From Triplophysa rosa (Eukaryota > Chordata > Actinopteri > Cypriniformes > Nemacheilidae): a DNA stretch of 64,000 nt. The stretch lies in NCBI RefSeq assembly GCF_024868665.1, contig NC_079914.1, positions 7,778,310 to 7,842,309 on the forward strand, written 5' to 3'. A model generated the notes under the pieces. It did no database searches. It was not told the origin of the DNA and saw nothing but the letters and a program-made list of their open reading frames with translations. Shown here one piece after another: positions 27,166-40,296 of the stretch (positions within the stretch are counted from its first letter, which is position 1; the number at the start of each line of letters is the position of its first letter). The position numbers were made by a program, and so were the translations under genes.

Positions 27166-27216
<51 letters not shown>

Positions 27217-30200
27217 TCTCCAGTCTGAAGAGTAAACTGAAAAAGCAGTCGACTGCTACCGGCAGCGGTGTGGCTCGGGCCTTCCTGCATGCACTGGCTG
27301 CTCTGTTCGGCTCGTACCGGGACGCCCTGAGATACAAGCCTGTAAGACTTCTGTTCTTTTCCGCAACCTATGTACGCTACATTAAATATCAACACATTAT
27401 CACAACAAAATTTCAACTTGATAAAAATGACTATTTTACTACGGCAATTTCAACACAAAATAGAGGTTTGTATTTATATTACAATGTTTTTTAGTCTTCT
27501 ACACATCTTGACATACCTAAAGTTTTGCAACAGCTCTGTTGAGAAATGAGATATTCTTCAGTCAGACACTTTAGTGTCAACGTTTACATCTCGTTTTACT
27601 ACTGTAAAGTTAATGGGTGGAGTCAAACATGTTATTACATTTTTATGCAGATTTTATATGATTGAATTTGTAATTATATATAATATAATGACTCTAAGAA
27701 CGTTTGACTTCTTTTTACGCTAAGTGCTGTCATTTAAAGCGATACCCCGTTTCACAGCAGAAAGAGGGAAAAAAGAGGAAAAGGGAAAACAGGTGAAGGG
27801 AAAGGTGGGCCTGTCTGTAACACCGAAATGTCAGATGTTGAAAAGCCCGGACTGTCTCTTTGAAGTTTTCTTTCAGACCCTTCGTGGTCTTCTCACACCC
27901 TCGAAACCCCTCAAATGTGCCTTTCGGTTTCGAACACGGCGTCAAGGAAAACAAAGTACGCTCACTCTTTGTCAAATATGGCCGTCTTTGTTGGCAAAGC
28001 AGAGAGTAATTGGTTTGTGTAGACCCACAGAGCGAAGATACATTATTGATGTTCCAGCGCTCGAGCACAAACTCGCCAGAAAAAAATACTCGCATGCTCA
28101 GACTGCTCAACTCTTAGCCTTCAAAGTAGTGCCTCATTGACTTCAAATCTACATGGAATTACCCCCTGTTTTTATTAGTTGTCTTGCCTTTTTAACAGAG
28201 GGCCTTCACTTTCTTTGCCATTTCTGGAGGCTTGAAGCAAGCTCAAATCTAGGCCACTTTTTTGACAGTCGTCCATTGCTCGTTAGGATTCTGAGCAGTC
28301 GAACAATTGAAAAGAAACGGCCTTTGTGCTGCTTTATTTTGATTCATATTTCAGTTGGTTTTTACCGAGGCAAAAAACGCCCGTACTCTTTGAAATGACA
28401 GCGTCGCAGTCAAATTGAGTGGAAATCATCGCATTAGTTGCCATCTTTTATTATTAAACCAGTAATTTATGCATCATTCCAGTGCTTCCCTCCTTGAGAA
28501 CCCCCGCACGCATTCGAAATGCGATAGGGGTGTTTGATTTTACACATCCTGTATTTCACAAGCATTACTGTCATGTTCCGCGGTAATGGCTTGTCTTCTG
28601 CGCGCTGCATTTATAAAGAGCCCCGTCCATTGAAAGGGATCATCCGTTTGAAATACTGCGCTGCTTTATGGAGCCCATATGCTTTCCCATCAGCGCCTTT
28701 GCAGAACGCCGGCGTCTAATGGAGTTGTAAATGAAACAATGCAGGGAAATGATAATTAGCTCCCATGCAAGAGTCGGCAATCACCGACTTATATGGGTCG
28801 TTATCGTCTGATGCCTCATGGGCCTCTTTTGTTATTGACCCCCAAGCAGCGAGAACGGTGGAAGAGACGCACACATCAGACGGGTTTAAGCCACGCCCAC
28901 GAGCTGTTATGAAAGCGAACGAGCGAGACACGTAACAAGAAATGCAATCGAGACACAATCATTGGTAAAACGATGTACAATTCTTTTTATGTTAAACAGA
29001 CTATACTAAATCAATTGCGTAAGAATTTCGCAAGATTTCACTCACAATTTTTACAGAAATGTATTCAGCTCTAAGCACTAAGGGGGTTCGATTTAATGTA
29101 GCTAAATTATACCTGCCCATGTACACATGCTTCTTTACAAACAAGGGGAAATAATTACGAAATAAATGTTTGATCAACTTTACTTGGTAGCTGTTTTTGT
29201 AGTCGGTTTATGCGACTCTGAGAAATTGAAATGATGTAATTGGTTGCAACGGGTGATGATGTTAAACAAGCAAGTATATTCAAACAAAACATCTGCCTGC
29301 GAGTCTCGGATGAAGCATCGGCATTTGCAGCCGTTTTTAGCCGAACGTGGACTGTCTGTTGTCATTGAATCAAGCTTCCTTCTCCCCAGGGAGAGCCAAT
29401 CACCTTCTGCGAGAAGAGCTTCGTGGCGCACCGCTCCAGCACCATGAGAAGTTTCCTTGAGATGGCCGTGAACTTGCAGCTCTTCAAACAGGTGAAGTGT
29501 GAAAAAATAAATATGCTTGTGCGTGTATAAGATGTTTTAAAACACAGTTTATCAAGCCATCTTGGATTTTTAAATACCATCTGACAGCAAAACAACAAAA
29601 ATATGGGTTTCATATATTTTGTAAAGGCCTAATTGGTATTCATACGGTGTTTCTATTTATGACCTTTTTTGTGTTATTCTAAAAAAATTAATTTAAAACA
29701 AAAGGAAAAAAAAAAGACCTGATTAAGATCTGCACTCAACATATTGCACAGTAACCCATAGGAACTGTGGGAATTACTGTCTGTCTTTCACCCAAGGCAT
29801 TTATTTATAGTCCTGCTATTCAGCCTTCACTAAAGTCTTAATTTATACCCGGAAAGAGCAGAATCGCTTTTAATCACACGTTGGTCTTAAGATGCATCAT
29901 CAGCATAACTTCCCAAACCCCAGATAGTGTCCAACAGTTCAAAGACATCTCCACCTCCTGTGTGCAGTAGCTTCGGGAGAGCCCTTATCTCCAGCTTGGC
30001 CGTACCGCGAGAGGCCAGCACGGCTGTGCCCTCTTCTGACCATGAACCACATCTGCTTGGAGGCCAGCCCTGCCTAGAAACCAGTAGAGGCTGGCTGCCA
30101 AGAGATTGCGGGGGAAGTCTGTCAATGACGACCTGCTTTCTGTCTCCTAACCCCCCCCTCGCCCCGCCAACTCCTCTTCCAGAGCCCGATGCTAACTCGA

Positions 30201-33200
30201 CATCACCCTGCCAATGAGAAGGCTCGCAGCGCTCTGGCATCTCTCCCTCTGTCTGTCTGCACGGGTCTTGTTAACCAGTTTTGTTCATCAGACTCTCAGC
30301 ACTAAACGGAGGACGCCTTCAGACGACTTTGCTTTTAGAGCTTTCCTTCTTCAAATGTGATTTAAAAGTATGTAGTTGCTTGGAAACAAAATATACTCTA
30401 AAAATCTGGGTATAGGCTACATGGTTATCTAGGTGTAAATAAGCTACTGTACAGTTGGGGTAAACACCAAGAGCGATAACTATTAAGTTAAAGGTCCAGT
30501 GTATGAAACGTAGCGGCATCTAGCGGTGATGTTGCGAATTGCAACCAACGGCTCACTACCCCCTCCCTTTAAAAGCACTATGGAGGCTGACACAGGATTA
30601 AGATGTTGCATGTTTTCGCTTCTTTGCCGAACGTATTTACAAAATGCACTCTGTAGAGCAGTTTGTCCGTTTAGGGCTACTGTAGAAACAACACCTTGGA
30701 CCTTGAATATACTAAAAATATATGCTGCGTCCCAATTCGCCTACTTATACTATGCACGAAAAGTATATACATTTTAGTGTGTAGCAAAACAATATGCACA
30801 CACTGGGTACACACATACTAACACACATACAAACATATGCACACACATACTAACAGGAAGCGGAAGTGGCCGTTGTTGCCTTGACAACATTGTGGCCAAT
30901 AACTGTCACACACATCAAAATACAGCTCTACTTTCCATTAAGGTATTTGTTCATTCCTTATTTCGTATGTAATGTTTACTGTATACTTGTGTTAATTTAG
31001 TGACGCATCAGTTATATAATTTATTAATGCAGTGGAGCTTCACTAAACTCCGCCTACTCGCGGTGAGTTGTGGGTAATAATTTAGCCGTAAGAGTTTGCA
31101 TCGTTCTGCACTTCGAATTTCTACTGGAAGTAGCAGACCATCCGGGAATCTTTGGAATACTCTTTTCAACATACTACGATTTGGTACATACTACAGTAAT
31201 TCTATTTTCGAATACTATTTAGGACAGATAGTATGCGAATTGGGACGCAGCAATAGTGTTTAGGATTTTAGATCTTCTTAAGTTTATCCTTAAAAGTACT
31301 AAAGATAAATTTGTATGTATTAAGTACAAAATTAGTGTGCGGAAAAAAGAGACTTTTACTCGATACAACCTCCACCATCATTCAAATGTTTTTACTGTAG
31401 ATACCAGCCACAAACAAACAGACCCAAACAAGAATGCATTCAGGCACAGTAGAAGCGACGCAGGGAATTGATAGTCAGTGTCCAATTAAAGGGCTGAAGC
31501 GCGTGTCTGTAACGTGATAGTGGGACGGGGTTTCGGATGTGCGCTAATTTGGCCAAATCATGTGCTTTAATTGGGCTGCAGGGTGGAGGAGAGTGAACCT
31601 CTGGACCCTTCTCTCATTAAAGAGATTGTAATGATGTAAGCCTGTAGCAGCGAAATGCCCTGACACCTGGAGATGACCCCAGTGGGACTCCCGAGACCTG
31701 TCCTGGTCTAATGTTACTTCAGTGGTCCGATTAAAATGTTGTTCCTTTGCTTCAAATAGCACAGAAATCAAAAAAGCATATTACTGATTTATTAGCGTTG
31801 TTTGCTATAGCAAGCATTAGTCTCATGCTTGGGCATTTGACCTTAACCCTTAAGTCATTAAACATACATTTTTGACTTTTTATTAAAAAGCGACAGCGTT
31901 TGTGCATGCAGGACATGAGAGGGGACTTTCTAGTGACCTTGTAGCAACACCCTAGCAACCACCCACAGTACCCTAGCAACCATGTTTAGAAAATGTATAA
32001 ATGTGGTTATTTATGATGATGCGTGTTCTTTTCTTTGTTTCTTCATTTTTAGTATTCTTAGAGAATTGTCGGAGGCATATTTTCAATGTTTAGTTTCAAG
32101 TTCATTTTCAGCCCCGTCATTGGTCTCGTTTTAACAAGCATATTTATTAGATCCTTTTTATGTCCTCAACGCGACAAGGAGGAAATTAAACTTCCCAAAA
32201 GGCATCGCTCACGCAACACTCTCCCCTGCCATGTTAATCCATCACCTGATGTAAATTACACACGCACACTCCGGAACAGTCTTGATGGAATTGTTTTGGT
32301 GTTGTTCTCCATCCCCCTTCTTCCTTAATAACCTGTGACGCTTTCATTTACGACCACAGTTCATTGAAGGCAGACTGGCCAAATTAAACGCAGGAAGGGG
32401 CTTTACAGACGTCTATGAAGAGGAGATCACAGAGGGGGGCTTCTGTAGAAGTGAGTGCCACCTCTCCATCTTTCAATGAGCGGAACAAAAACAGCACACA
32501 CGCACAGACCACTTTCCCTTTTGAGCTTAAGAATTAGCTAGGAGCAAATGTGACATTTTACAAATGTGAAAATGTAACGTTTGAAGGGATGCTTGAGCCG
32601 AAAATTGAACCTATGTACATGTGGAACAATCGTATTGAAAGACATTGTGCCTCTGGTTTACATTATAAAAACAGTATGCTGTGCAATATTTCTTTTGCGT
32701 TCATCGAGGTTTGGAACAACAATGATGGCGAGTCAATGATGACGGATTGTTTCCTTAAATAAACAAAGCGGAGTCTGAGGGATTTCTGTATAATCGCATC
32801 AAAATCTTGTGTTGTTGTTAAACTCTGGTGATTTTTTTTTTTTAATAATAAATGGCTTTTATTCCGAGATGTTAACCCCCTTGTGCACCACTGCTTTTCA
32901 GGTAATTCAAGATCTTATCAACAGTGGATTCACACCAAGATGGTAAGCAGCAGGCAGTTCTTTTTTGTTCGTAACATTAATGTTAATTTCAGCTGAATAA
33001 TTAAACTCCAAGCACTCGAGCACGTTTATTATTTCCCGCCGGTTGCAAACGACGAAACCCATCCAGCTGAGCGAATGGCATAAAGACGCAAAGCCAGGGA
33101 AGATGGTGCAAACCGTGGCGTGGGACAGTTAAGATGTCGAGACGGCTTGATATGATGTGACAGCCAGTCATTGGAGATGACACGAGACTTCTGGCAGGAA

Positions 33201-35023
33201 ACACAGCCATTACTCGATAGATTGAACAAAAGAAAAGCCCCCTCTCTCCGCTGTCTTCTCACCTTTCTCCTCGTTGCCTCTCGCGCGTTTTCTGCCTGTC
33301 TCTTTGCTCACGCTGTCTTCTATCCGTCAGCTGGAGTTGAATTGGTTCTCTGGAGTGCCTTTTCAAACGGTTCTGTGTAAAGTTCAGACTTTTGTATTGA
33401 CACAAATCCATAAGACCTGGTCTTGCAGATGTCACGTAGGAAGAGGCTTTGGGACGTGAACTCTACAACATCCTGAGATTTGAAGCATTAGCCTTGTGGC
33501 TGATCTGTTAAAGAGCGAAGACCAATGTTACCTGGGGGGTGGCTGACTAGACGAAACCAGACTAGAACATTGCTCGAGCGATGCTGAGAATGACCAACAT
33601 GGCACTCGTAGCTGTTTATGAGTTGTGTTTAAGGGCAAGGCGTTTCCCGAATGCTTTGGGGCCAAAGAGACATTTTGGTTTGAGAAAGAAGGTGTTTATT
33701 TAGTTGTTAATGATTTGTGACAATAAATGGGTTGCGAGGTGTGAATTTATTGTGCGGACGATTTATTCGGCAAAACTGTTGTGTGGAATGCTGGCACTTT
33801 TTCAGGAAATTCGTATGTTCTCACTAAACGTGTTTTCTTTTGCGCAGAGGCAGAGGGCGAAACCAGTGGTAAAAAACCTTCAGATGGTGAGTTCACAGTG
33901 TAGTGCCCTTTGACACGGGACTTGTGTCTCTTTGTGTTTGCTGTAAGCATATTCAAGATCACGTTACTGAACACATCAAGAAATATGTTTGCATTTACAT
34001 GCGCAGGATTATTCTGATTTTCCATAGATCTTCAAAACAGATTCATTTTTTCATATTACAGTAACAAGGATTTCAAAAACAATGTTGTACGTTTTGCATA
34101 TTAAATATATTTATTCAAAATATGCACTATAGACGGTTTCAGCTGCAACAACGTAAACAAATGTTATGTGGCCCAAACTTAACTTCCGGTACACCTCCGC
34201 AAAGAATCAATTGAATCAACCGTTGAGTGGTTTTAATTTAATACTTAATACTAAACATTAATATACAATATTATATTCATATAAATTAAATGAAAAAAAA
34301 ATCGTTTCAACCGAACACAGACTGGAAGTTAACTTCGGGCCAGTCGTGTGCGTCCGATGAAATGCTAGGCAATAGCAAGGTCACATCTAATTGCCATAAC
34401 AACCTGAAAAACGTTCACTGTTGCTCCACGAAATACTTGTCAACCAAAACGTTTTGCATATTCCTCACCACTTGAATGATCTTTTACTTGTTTCGGATAT
34501 TTTGATCATACTTTTAGCTACTAATAAAACTACTTCTGAGTTCATTTTACCATGGTTACTTAAATCTATTTAACAGATTTTCCCACAAAATCTGATTTTG
34601 CAGTTTCTCAGGCTATTTGCATGCTGAATATTAACAAGTGGATTAAATTACTGCGCAAAAACAATAAAAATGCTGTGTAATAAATGGCAAATTCAGACCC
34701 TTGCAGCTTTTTCAGAAGACAAATGCAAGAGAATCTGCTGTTTTTATGTATAGACCACTTTAGATGACGTAATCAACACGGTCAAGAAGTTGTTTCCTTT
34801 TTTTAACACTACACACGTTTGAACTGAATAAAACTGACATAACATATATAACTGAATCATAATGTTAAATGATTTAATTATATACTGTATGTAAGATTAA
34901 AAGTTAAAAAAAAAAAGAAACCGGAGGTGCTGCTGGACAAGTGTTTACATCTTGCAAAGTGGTCTATACCAAATAAATGATGTGATGAAAAATGATGTGC
35001 ATGTAAATGTGATTTGGTCTTCT

Positions 35024-35097
<74 letters not shown>

Positions 35098-35197
35098 TCN
35101 NNNNNNNNNNNNNNNNNNNNNNNNNNNNNNNNNNNNNNNNNNNNNNNNNNNNNNNNNNNNNNNNNNNNNNNNNNNNTTCCTAACCGTCTGCTCGCTC

Positions 35198-35241
<44 letters not shown>

Positions 35242-38200
35242 AAAGGCCAAAGATCACGCGAAACGGAAAATACGTGACATGAAGGACAAGATCACCCAAA
35301 AGGTAAATATTAGGATGTTGATCTCTTCCATGCGCATAAAAACTCTGGCTCCGTCTCGCACCCTAGCAAACCGCCTACCTGGACAGCAAGATGCCCACAA
35401 ATGTTGTCTAGGTAGTCGGCTCTCTCACGCAGACACTGTTTAAGATGGATCAAGCGACTTCACCCATGGCTCGTGCTCGGGGTTTCAAACGGCTTGTGAA
35501 ACCTGCTCAGCGCTTTGTTCAGGAGTGTACGTTTCTAACAAGTGTGCCTCTGGCAATAGGCTGTCACGTCCACCCCCCCATCCCCACCTTTCATATTTTT
35601 GCATATTTCATCAGCGAGCGAGTGATTTCTTGAAAGCTAATGTAGCAAGATGTATGTTTCCATAACACTGATGGCTTTGATAAGGCAATCGTGGCGTGAA
35701 CCGTCAGGCCAGGAACTGGGAAAAGCAATCCAGAGGAGACCAGACCTCACGCGGTTGATACGCCGCATGTCACTGCTGTCTGCTTTAGCTCTGGTTAAAC
35801 AAAACAGATTGAAACAAGACAGACGAGTCACGATATTGTGCGAGTGTGAGTCAGGATTCATAATAAGGGTGTTTGCTGTGGTACAAGATGGATGCGAATG
35901 CAGAAAGCTCAAATATGTACCGAACAGGACTGTAATCTAAAGTGCTTCAATATTGGAGAAATCATTCTGAGACCTCATCTGTGATTTATTCTTTTAAATC
36001 TGGAGCATTTATTTTAGTGTACATAAATATAGTTCATTTTGATTTCACGTTGTCTTTCAATTCCGTCTCTTTATGTTTCTCCGCAGGACGCTGAAGAAGA
36101 GGAAAGCCCATACCGTCCTGGTTCTCCCACCAGCACTAAAAGCCTGTCACCCAGGAGGCTTCAGAAGAAAGCGGTGAGCATGTTCACACACACACACAGG
36201 CGTTTTAAATGATTCACGGACAGTCCGCTTCCTGAAAGAAGCGCCCATTTGCACACCAGTAAGTCGGAGTCGACGTGGGTCAGGTTGATTGACAGCTGTG
36301 GCTAAAGCGGGCTTGAGTAGTGTGTGTCTTGCGTATGAGATTCAGTGATGTGTTGCCAAGCTCAGGCAGGGAAGAGGTGAGACCCCCATAGAACCAGGGG
36401 GTGGCCTGGATTCATACGTATACTGGACTGCCTCCATTTTAGACCGAAACAGGCCTCAAGTATTCGACAAAACCAGAGTCAGTAATGGTAGTGAGTCAGT
36501 AATGGTGTTTTGCTGCGTTACTAACTGTTGTTTGGGCGTATCAGTGGTGTGTTTATGTTTCTTGCACCAGAAATTTAGTTTAGCATGAATGTTTTCCACC
36601 CTTTCTTGGGCCCTTAACATTCAACAGGATGTTTTTGCTATACTGTACATTAAAGACTTCAGCGTGTTTAAGTATGTTAAAATGATAGTTCACGAAAAAG
36701 AAAAAAATCTGTCATCATTTACCCTGTCATTTCGAACCTGTATGACTTTCTTTCTTCCGCAGAACACAAAAGAAGATATTTTGAAGAATGTTGATAAACG
36801 AAGAACGCCGATGCCTATTCACTTGCATTGGTTTTGTGTCCATACTATTAAGGTGAATGGGTACCAATGGTTTTTGGCTACCAACATTCTTCGAAATATC
36901 TACTTTTGTGTTCTGCAGAAGAAGGAAAGTCATACAGGTTTGAAAGGACAAGAGGGCGAGAAAATGTTGACAGGATTTTCATTTTTAGGTGAACTATCAC
37001 TTCAATGTGCTCGTGACATCCTCTGCTGTGTATCTATGTAAAACATAGTTTTAAGTTCAGACTTTTAACTGGTGCTTTATATGTTCTTTCTCTGACTTAT
37101 GTCATTCTCATAACCTCGGCTCATATTGGCGCACGTGCGCTAAACCGCTCTGACAGTTATTCAAAGTTCCAGAAGTAAACGTCCACAAGAGTGTACCACA
37201 AACAAGCTGCACGCCTGCGATTTCACTTTGCTTTGGCATTTTACATAACATGTTTCTTGTCCAACTGTGTTTAAACAGATGCTTGCCTACCAGTCAATCA
37301 TCAGTTGTCCACCAATATCAGATAAAATGTCCTTTACTTTACATCAACTGTCTGAATGAAGGATTACAACAACTGGTGCTCAAAAACAAACCCGTTTATC
37401 AAATATTCAGAGCTGAAGCACATATTGATCAGCCGTAAAAATATCACACTTCCACAGTGAACAGCCAACCCTTGTGCTCTACATGCTCACACCTCTCCAG
37501 GCAAAGTCAGAAGGTCACTGGACGAAACCCACGGCTGGTCTGATCCCTCCTCGCCAGCTTGCCGCCGTGACCGGCGACGTTCCATTCAGCCCTTAATTAG
37601 CGTGGCTATTAGCTGAACGCCTGTTGCCGCGGAAGAGGAGAGCGGAGTAGGTGGTGTGAAAAGGTGTTGAGACGGAGGTCATCCAATTAGGGCTTTTCTT
37701 TGGGCGACACCCTCCACCCATCCATCCCTGAGGATGGATACATACGCACGACACAAAGATTTTCCGCTCGATCAATGAGGAAATCAATCCGTTTAGCGTT
37801 CGCTACTGTCAGACAAATAACAAAAGAGCACGAGGGGTGACAGGGGGGTCTTCATGACCAACAACTTAGACACATTTCTGCTGCAGTTCATTAAAAACGC
37901 TTTACGGTTTTTTAGGGTTGTCAAACGATTAACCGAGAAGTTTGTGTTATTTACACAATAAATGTCTGTGTACTGTGCATTTTCATTTTGTATTTACAAA
38001 CACACACACTTATTTAGGAAATATTTACATGTATTCATTTATATTTACCAGTAATTTAAATGTTTATACATTTGTTTAATATTTTTCTTAGATAAATACA
38101 TGGAGTTTAGTTCCAAAATGAGATAACTCCGTTTTTAAACCTTTTCAAAAATAATGTTTTTTATTATGTTATCATGTTTTTAATTGTGTTTTATTAGGAG

Positions 38201-40264
38201 TTATTATGGCTTAAATCAAAACAAACCAACTGCAGCTTGATTGATATTAATTTTGAAAAATGTTAAAAATGGAGTTATCTCATTTTGGAACCGAACTCTT
38301 CACATGTAGGTGTATGTCTTTATAAACGCAAAATTAAGATGCACAGTATACAGACATATTTTGTGTAAACACAAACGTTTATTCTGGATGCGATCAATCG
38401 CGATTCATCGTTTGATAGCCGTATATTCATTCGTTTTATATATAGCTATACAATTGTCTAGTTGGTGACGCGTGCCGCTTGTTCGATCCTTTGGATAAAA
38501 GCGTGTCTGACAGTGTTGGGTAAGTTACTCTCAAAAAGTAATAAATTACTAGTTACTAATTACATATTCAATAGTGTAATTAGATTACTGTACAAATTAC
38601 TCTCTCCAAAAAGTATTTAGTTACTTATTACTAATTACTTTCTATATCCTATATCAACCTTGATTAGTTAAGTGATTTAAGGATAGACATGAAACGTCTC
38701 TTTTAATTCATTTAAATAAATAATATTAAACTACATAAAGTATTCTTATTAACTGACCAAAGTATTACAAATGTGAGAATTATACATTAAAGCACAGATT
38801 TTAAAGTTAGACTTTGAATTTTGATGTCAATTCCACTATTACACACACATATATTACACAAAGTATTTGGTTTAATTACATCAAAAGTAACTAATTAAAT
38901 TACATAAAAAACAAGAGTAATCCCTTACTTTACTTTTTCAAGGGTAAAGTAATTAAATTACAGTAACTAATTACTTCGTAACTAGCTACACCCAACACTG
39001 GTGTCTGATGCATAAATATAACTCTGTACAGCACTTTCTAATCTTATTTTGTAACTTCTACCCACAGCGCAGTTTCGCGAGAGGTATAACAAAACTTGCA
39101 GAAAAGTTGAGCTGTGTTTTTAGACTCGGATGGCTCGCCGCACTGAATCCATGCAGTGTACAGTATAAGGGGCTGGTTTTCAGGTCAAGCCTGAGGGCCT
39201 GTGAAAGCCAGACTGGGTGTCAGTAGCAGGGCCTGGGGCAAAGTAGAGCTGATCTCTCCCTCTCTGGTTTTCCCTGCCCACTGAAGCTATGGCTGTGTTT
39301 GCGTGTGTGTGAGTGGCACACAGCCTCTGGGGAATGACTCCGCACACACCGACTCTGTGGATGGAGCCAGCAGATGGATGTCCTATAGTCATGGCCATTT
39401 CAGCCCACATTGCATATTAAAGAAACCTAAAAGCTCGGCTCATCTTGTGGATAATTTATACAGACTTGCTGCTTCAGTTTATGGGCTTCTTCCTTCATTT
39501 ACATACCGCTATACACTGCGACCACAATAAACATGAGCGTGATACAAGAATGTGCAAAAACAGTCATAAGTTAACTCATATAGTCAAATCGATATTTAGT
39601 AGTGGTTTTTGGTGTAGAATCACTTTTTATCAACACGCACCGTCCTTGTTAGTTAAAAAGTGAAATATTATTAAAAGATTGCGTTTAATAATAGCATTAA
39701 ATATTTATTTAATTCAACTTTTTAAATAATCGGAAACCCTTAACTGAGATGTGTCTAATAATCTTTTTAATTTTTTTTAATTAAAAAAACAAAACATTTC
39801 TTTAAAATATATTTTTGAAATAGATGCCTCGGACCAAATAATGAAGAAAAAGCAACAAAAAAGTAATATGTAGTTTGTTACTATATAATGTTTTGCTATT
39901 AAGATGTCATTAAATGTAGTCATTCTAAACTTGTTGTAAATAAATCTCTGTTGCATTATGTTGTATTACGTATGGACGGATGCGTGTGTGAGAGAGAGCG
40001 AGAGAGAGCTCCTTGTGAAAGCGTGTGGGTCCAGGGGACTGCCAGCATCGTGATGGATTCATAGGGTGTCAGAAAACATCGACGTACCAGAGAAAGAGAG
40101 AAAGCGCTTTTGGCTAGCGGACGTTTCGCTGAGAACGGAAAGATCGCTCACATCTGCATGGCGACGGTGAGAATAGAGATGCAAAGCTGGCAGATGAGGC
40201 GGATACGCAACGGAGCTCTTTTTAGCTGTAACCAAAGTGCCACCTACTGGATATTTCTCAATGT

Positions 40265-40296
<32 letters not shown>

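Larger units (their letters stand above)
19579..27215 (+). other. dennd1b 7.6-kb intron, low in transposons, with candidate regulatory stretches
   Basis: Largest intron of this part. It starts with CA- and T-rich low complexity (19890-20060). It then has long repeat-poor stretches with TAATTA-type motifs at about 20150-20740, 21290-21800, 22430-22760 and 24430-25080, ATA/ATT runs at 26281-26360, and ends in a CT tract that forms the acceptor. The open frames at 21312-21680 and 20741-21052 have no recognisable family and are not called. Confidence 0.5.
33887..35245 (+). other. dennd1b intron with two MITEs, CT tracts and the assembly gap
   Basis: Intron of 1.4 kb containing TIR elements at 34128-34370 and 34749-34968, CT tracts and 77 Ns. 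An exon could be hidden in the gap. Confidence 0.6.

Noticed and set aside
27724..28140. 138- and 126-codon open frames on opposite strands
   Set aside because: They mirror each other, lack a family match and splice context, and lie in an intron of dennd1b; treated as chance frames in GC-balanced DNA.
29887..30240. 117-codon minus frame with a 96-codon plus shadow
   Set aside because: Low-complexity Gly/Pro-rich product without recognisable domain; no splice or start evidence beyond an ATG.
34952..35443. 163-codon frame crossing the N gap
   Set aside because: Its middle is the gap and its flanks are Ser-Leu repeats from CT arrays; only 35246-35302 is real coding sequence, and in another frame context.
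36589..37041. 150-codon + frame
   Set aside because: Covers the foldback MITE 36681-37001; the product is a repeat translation.
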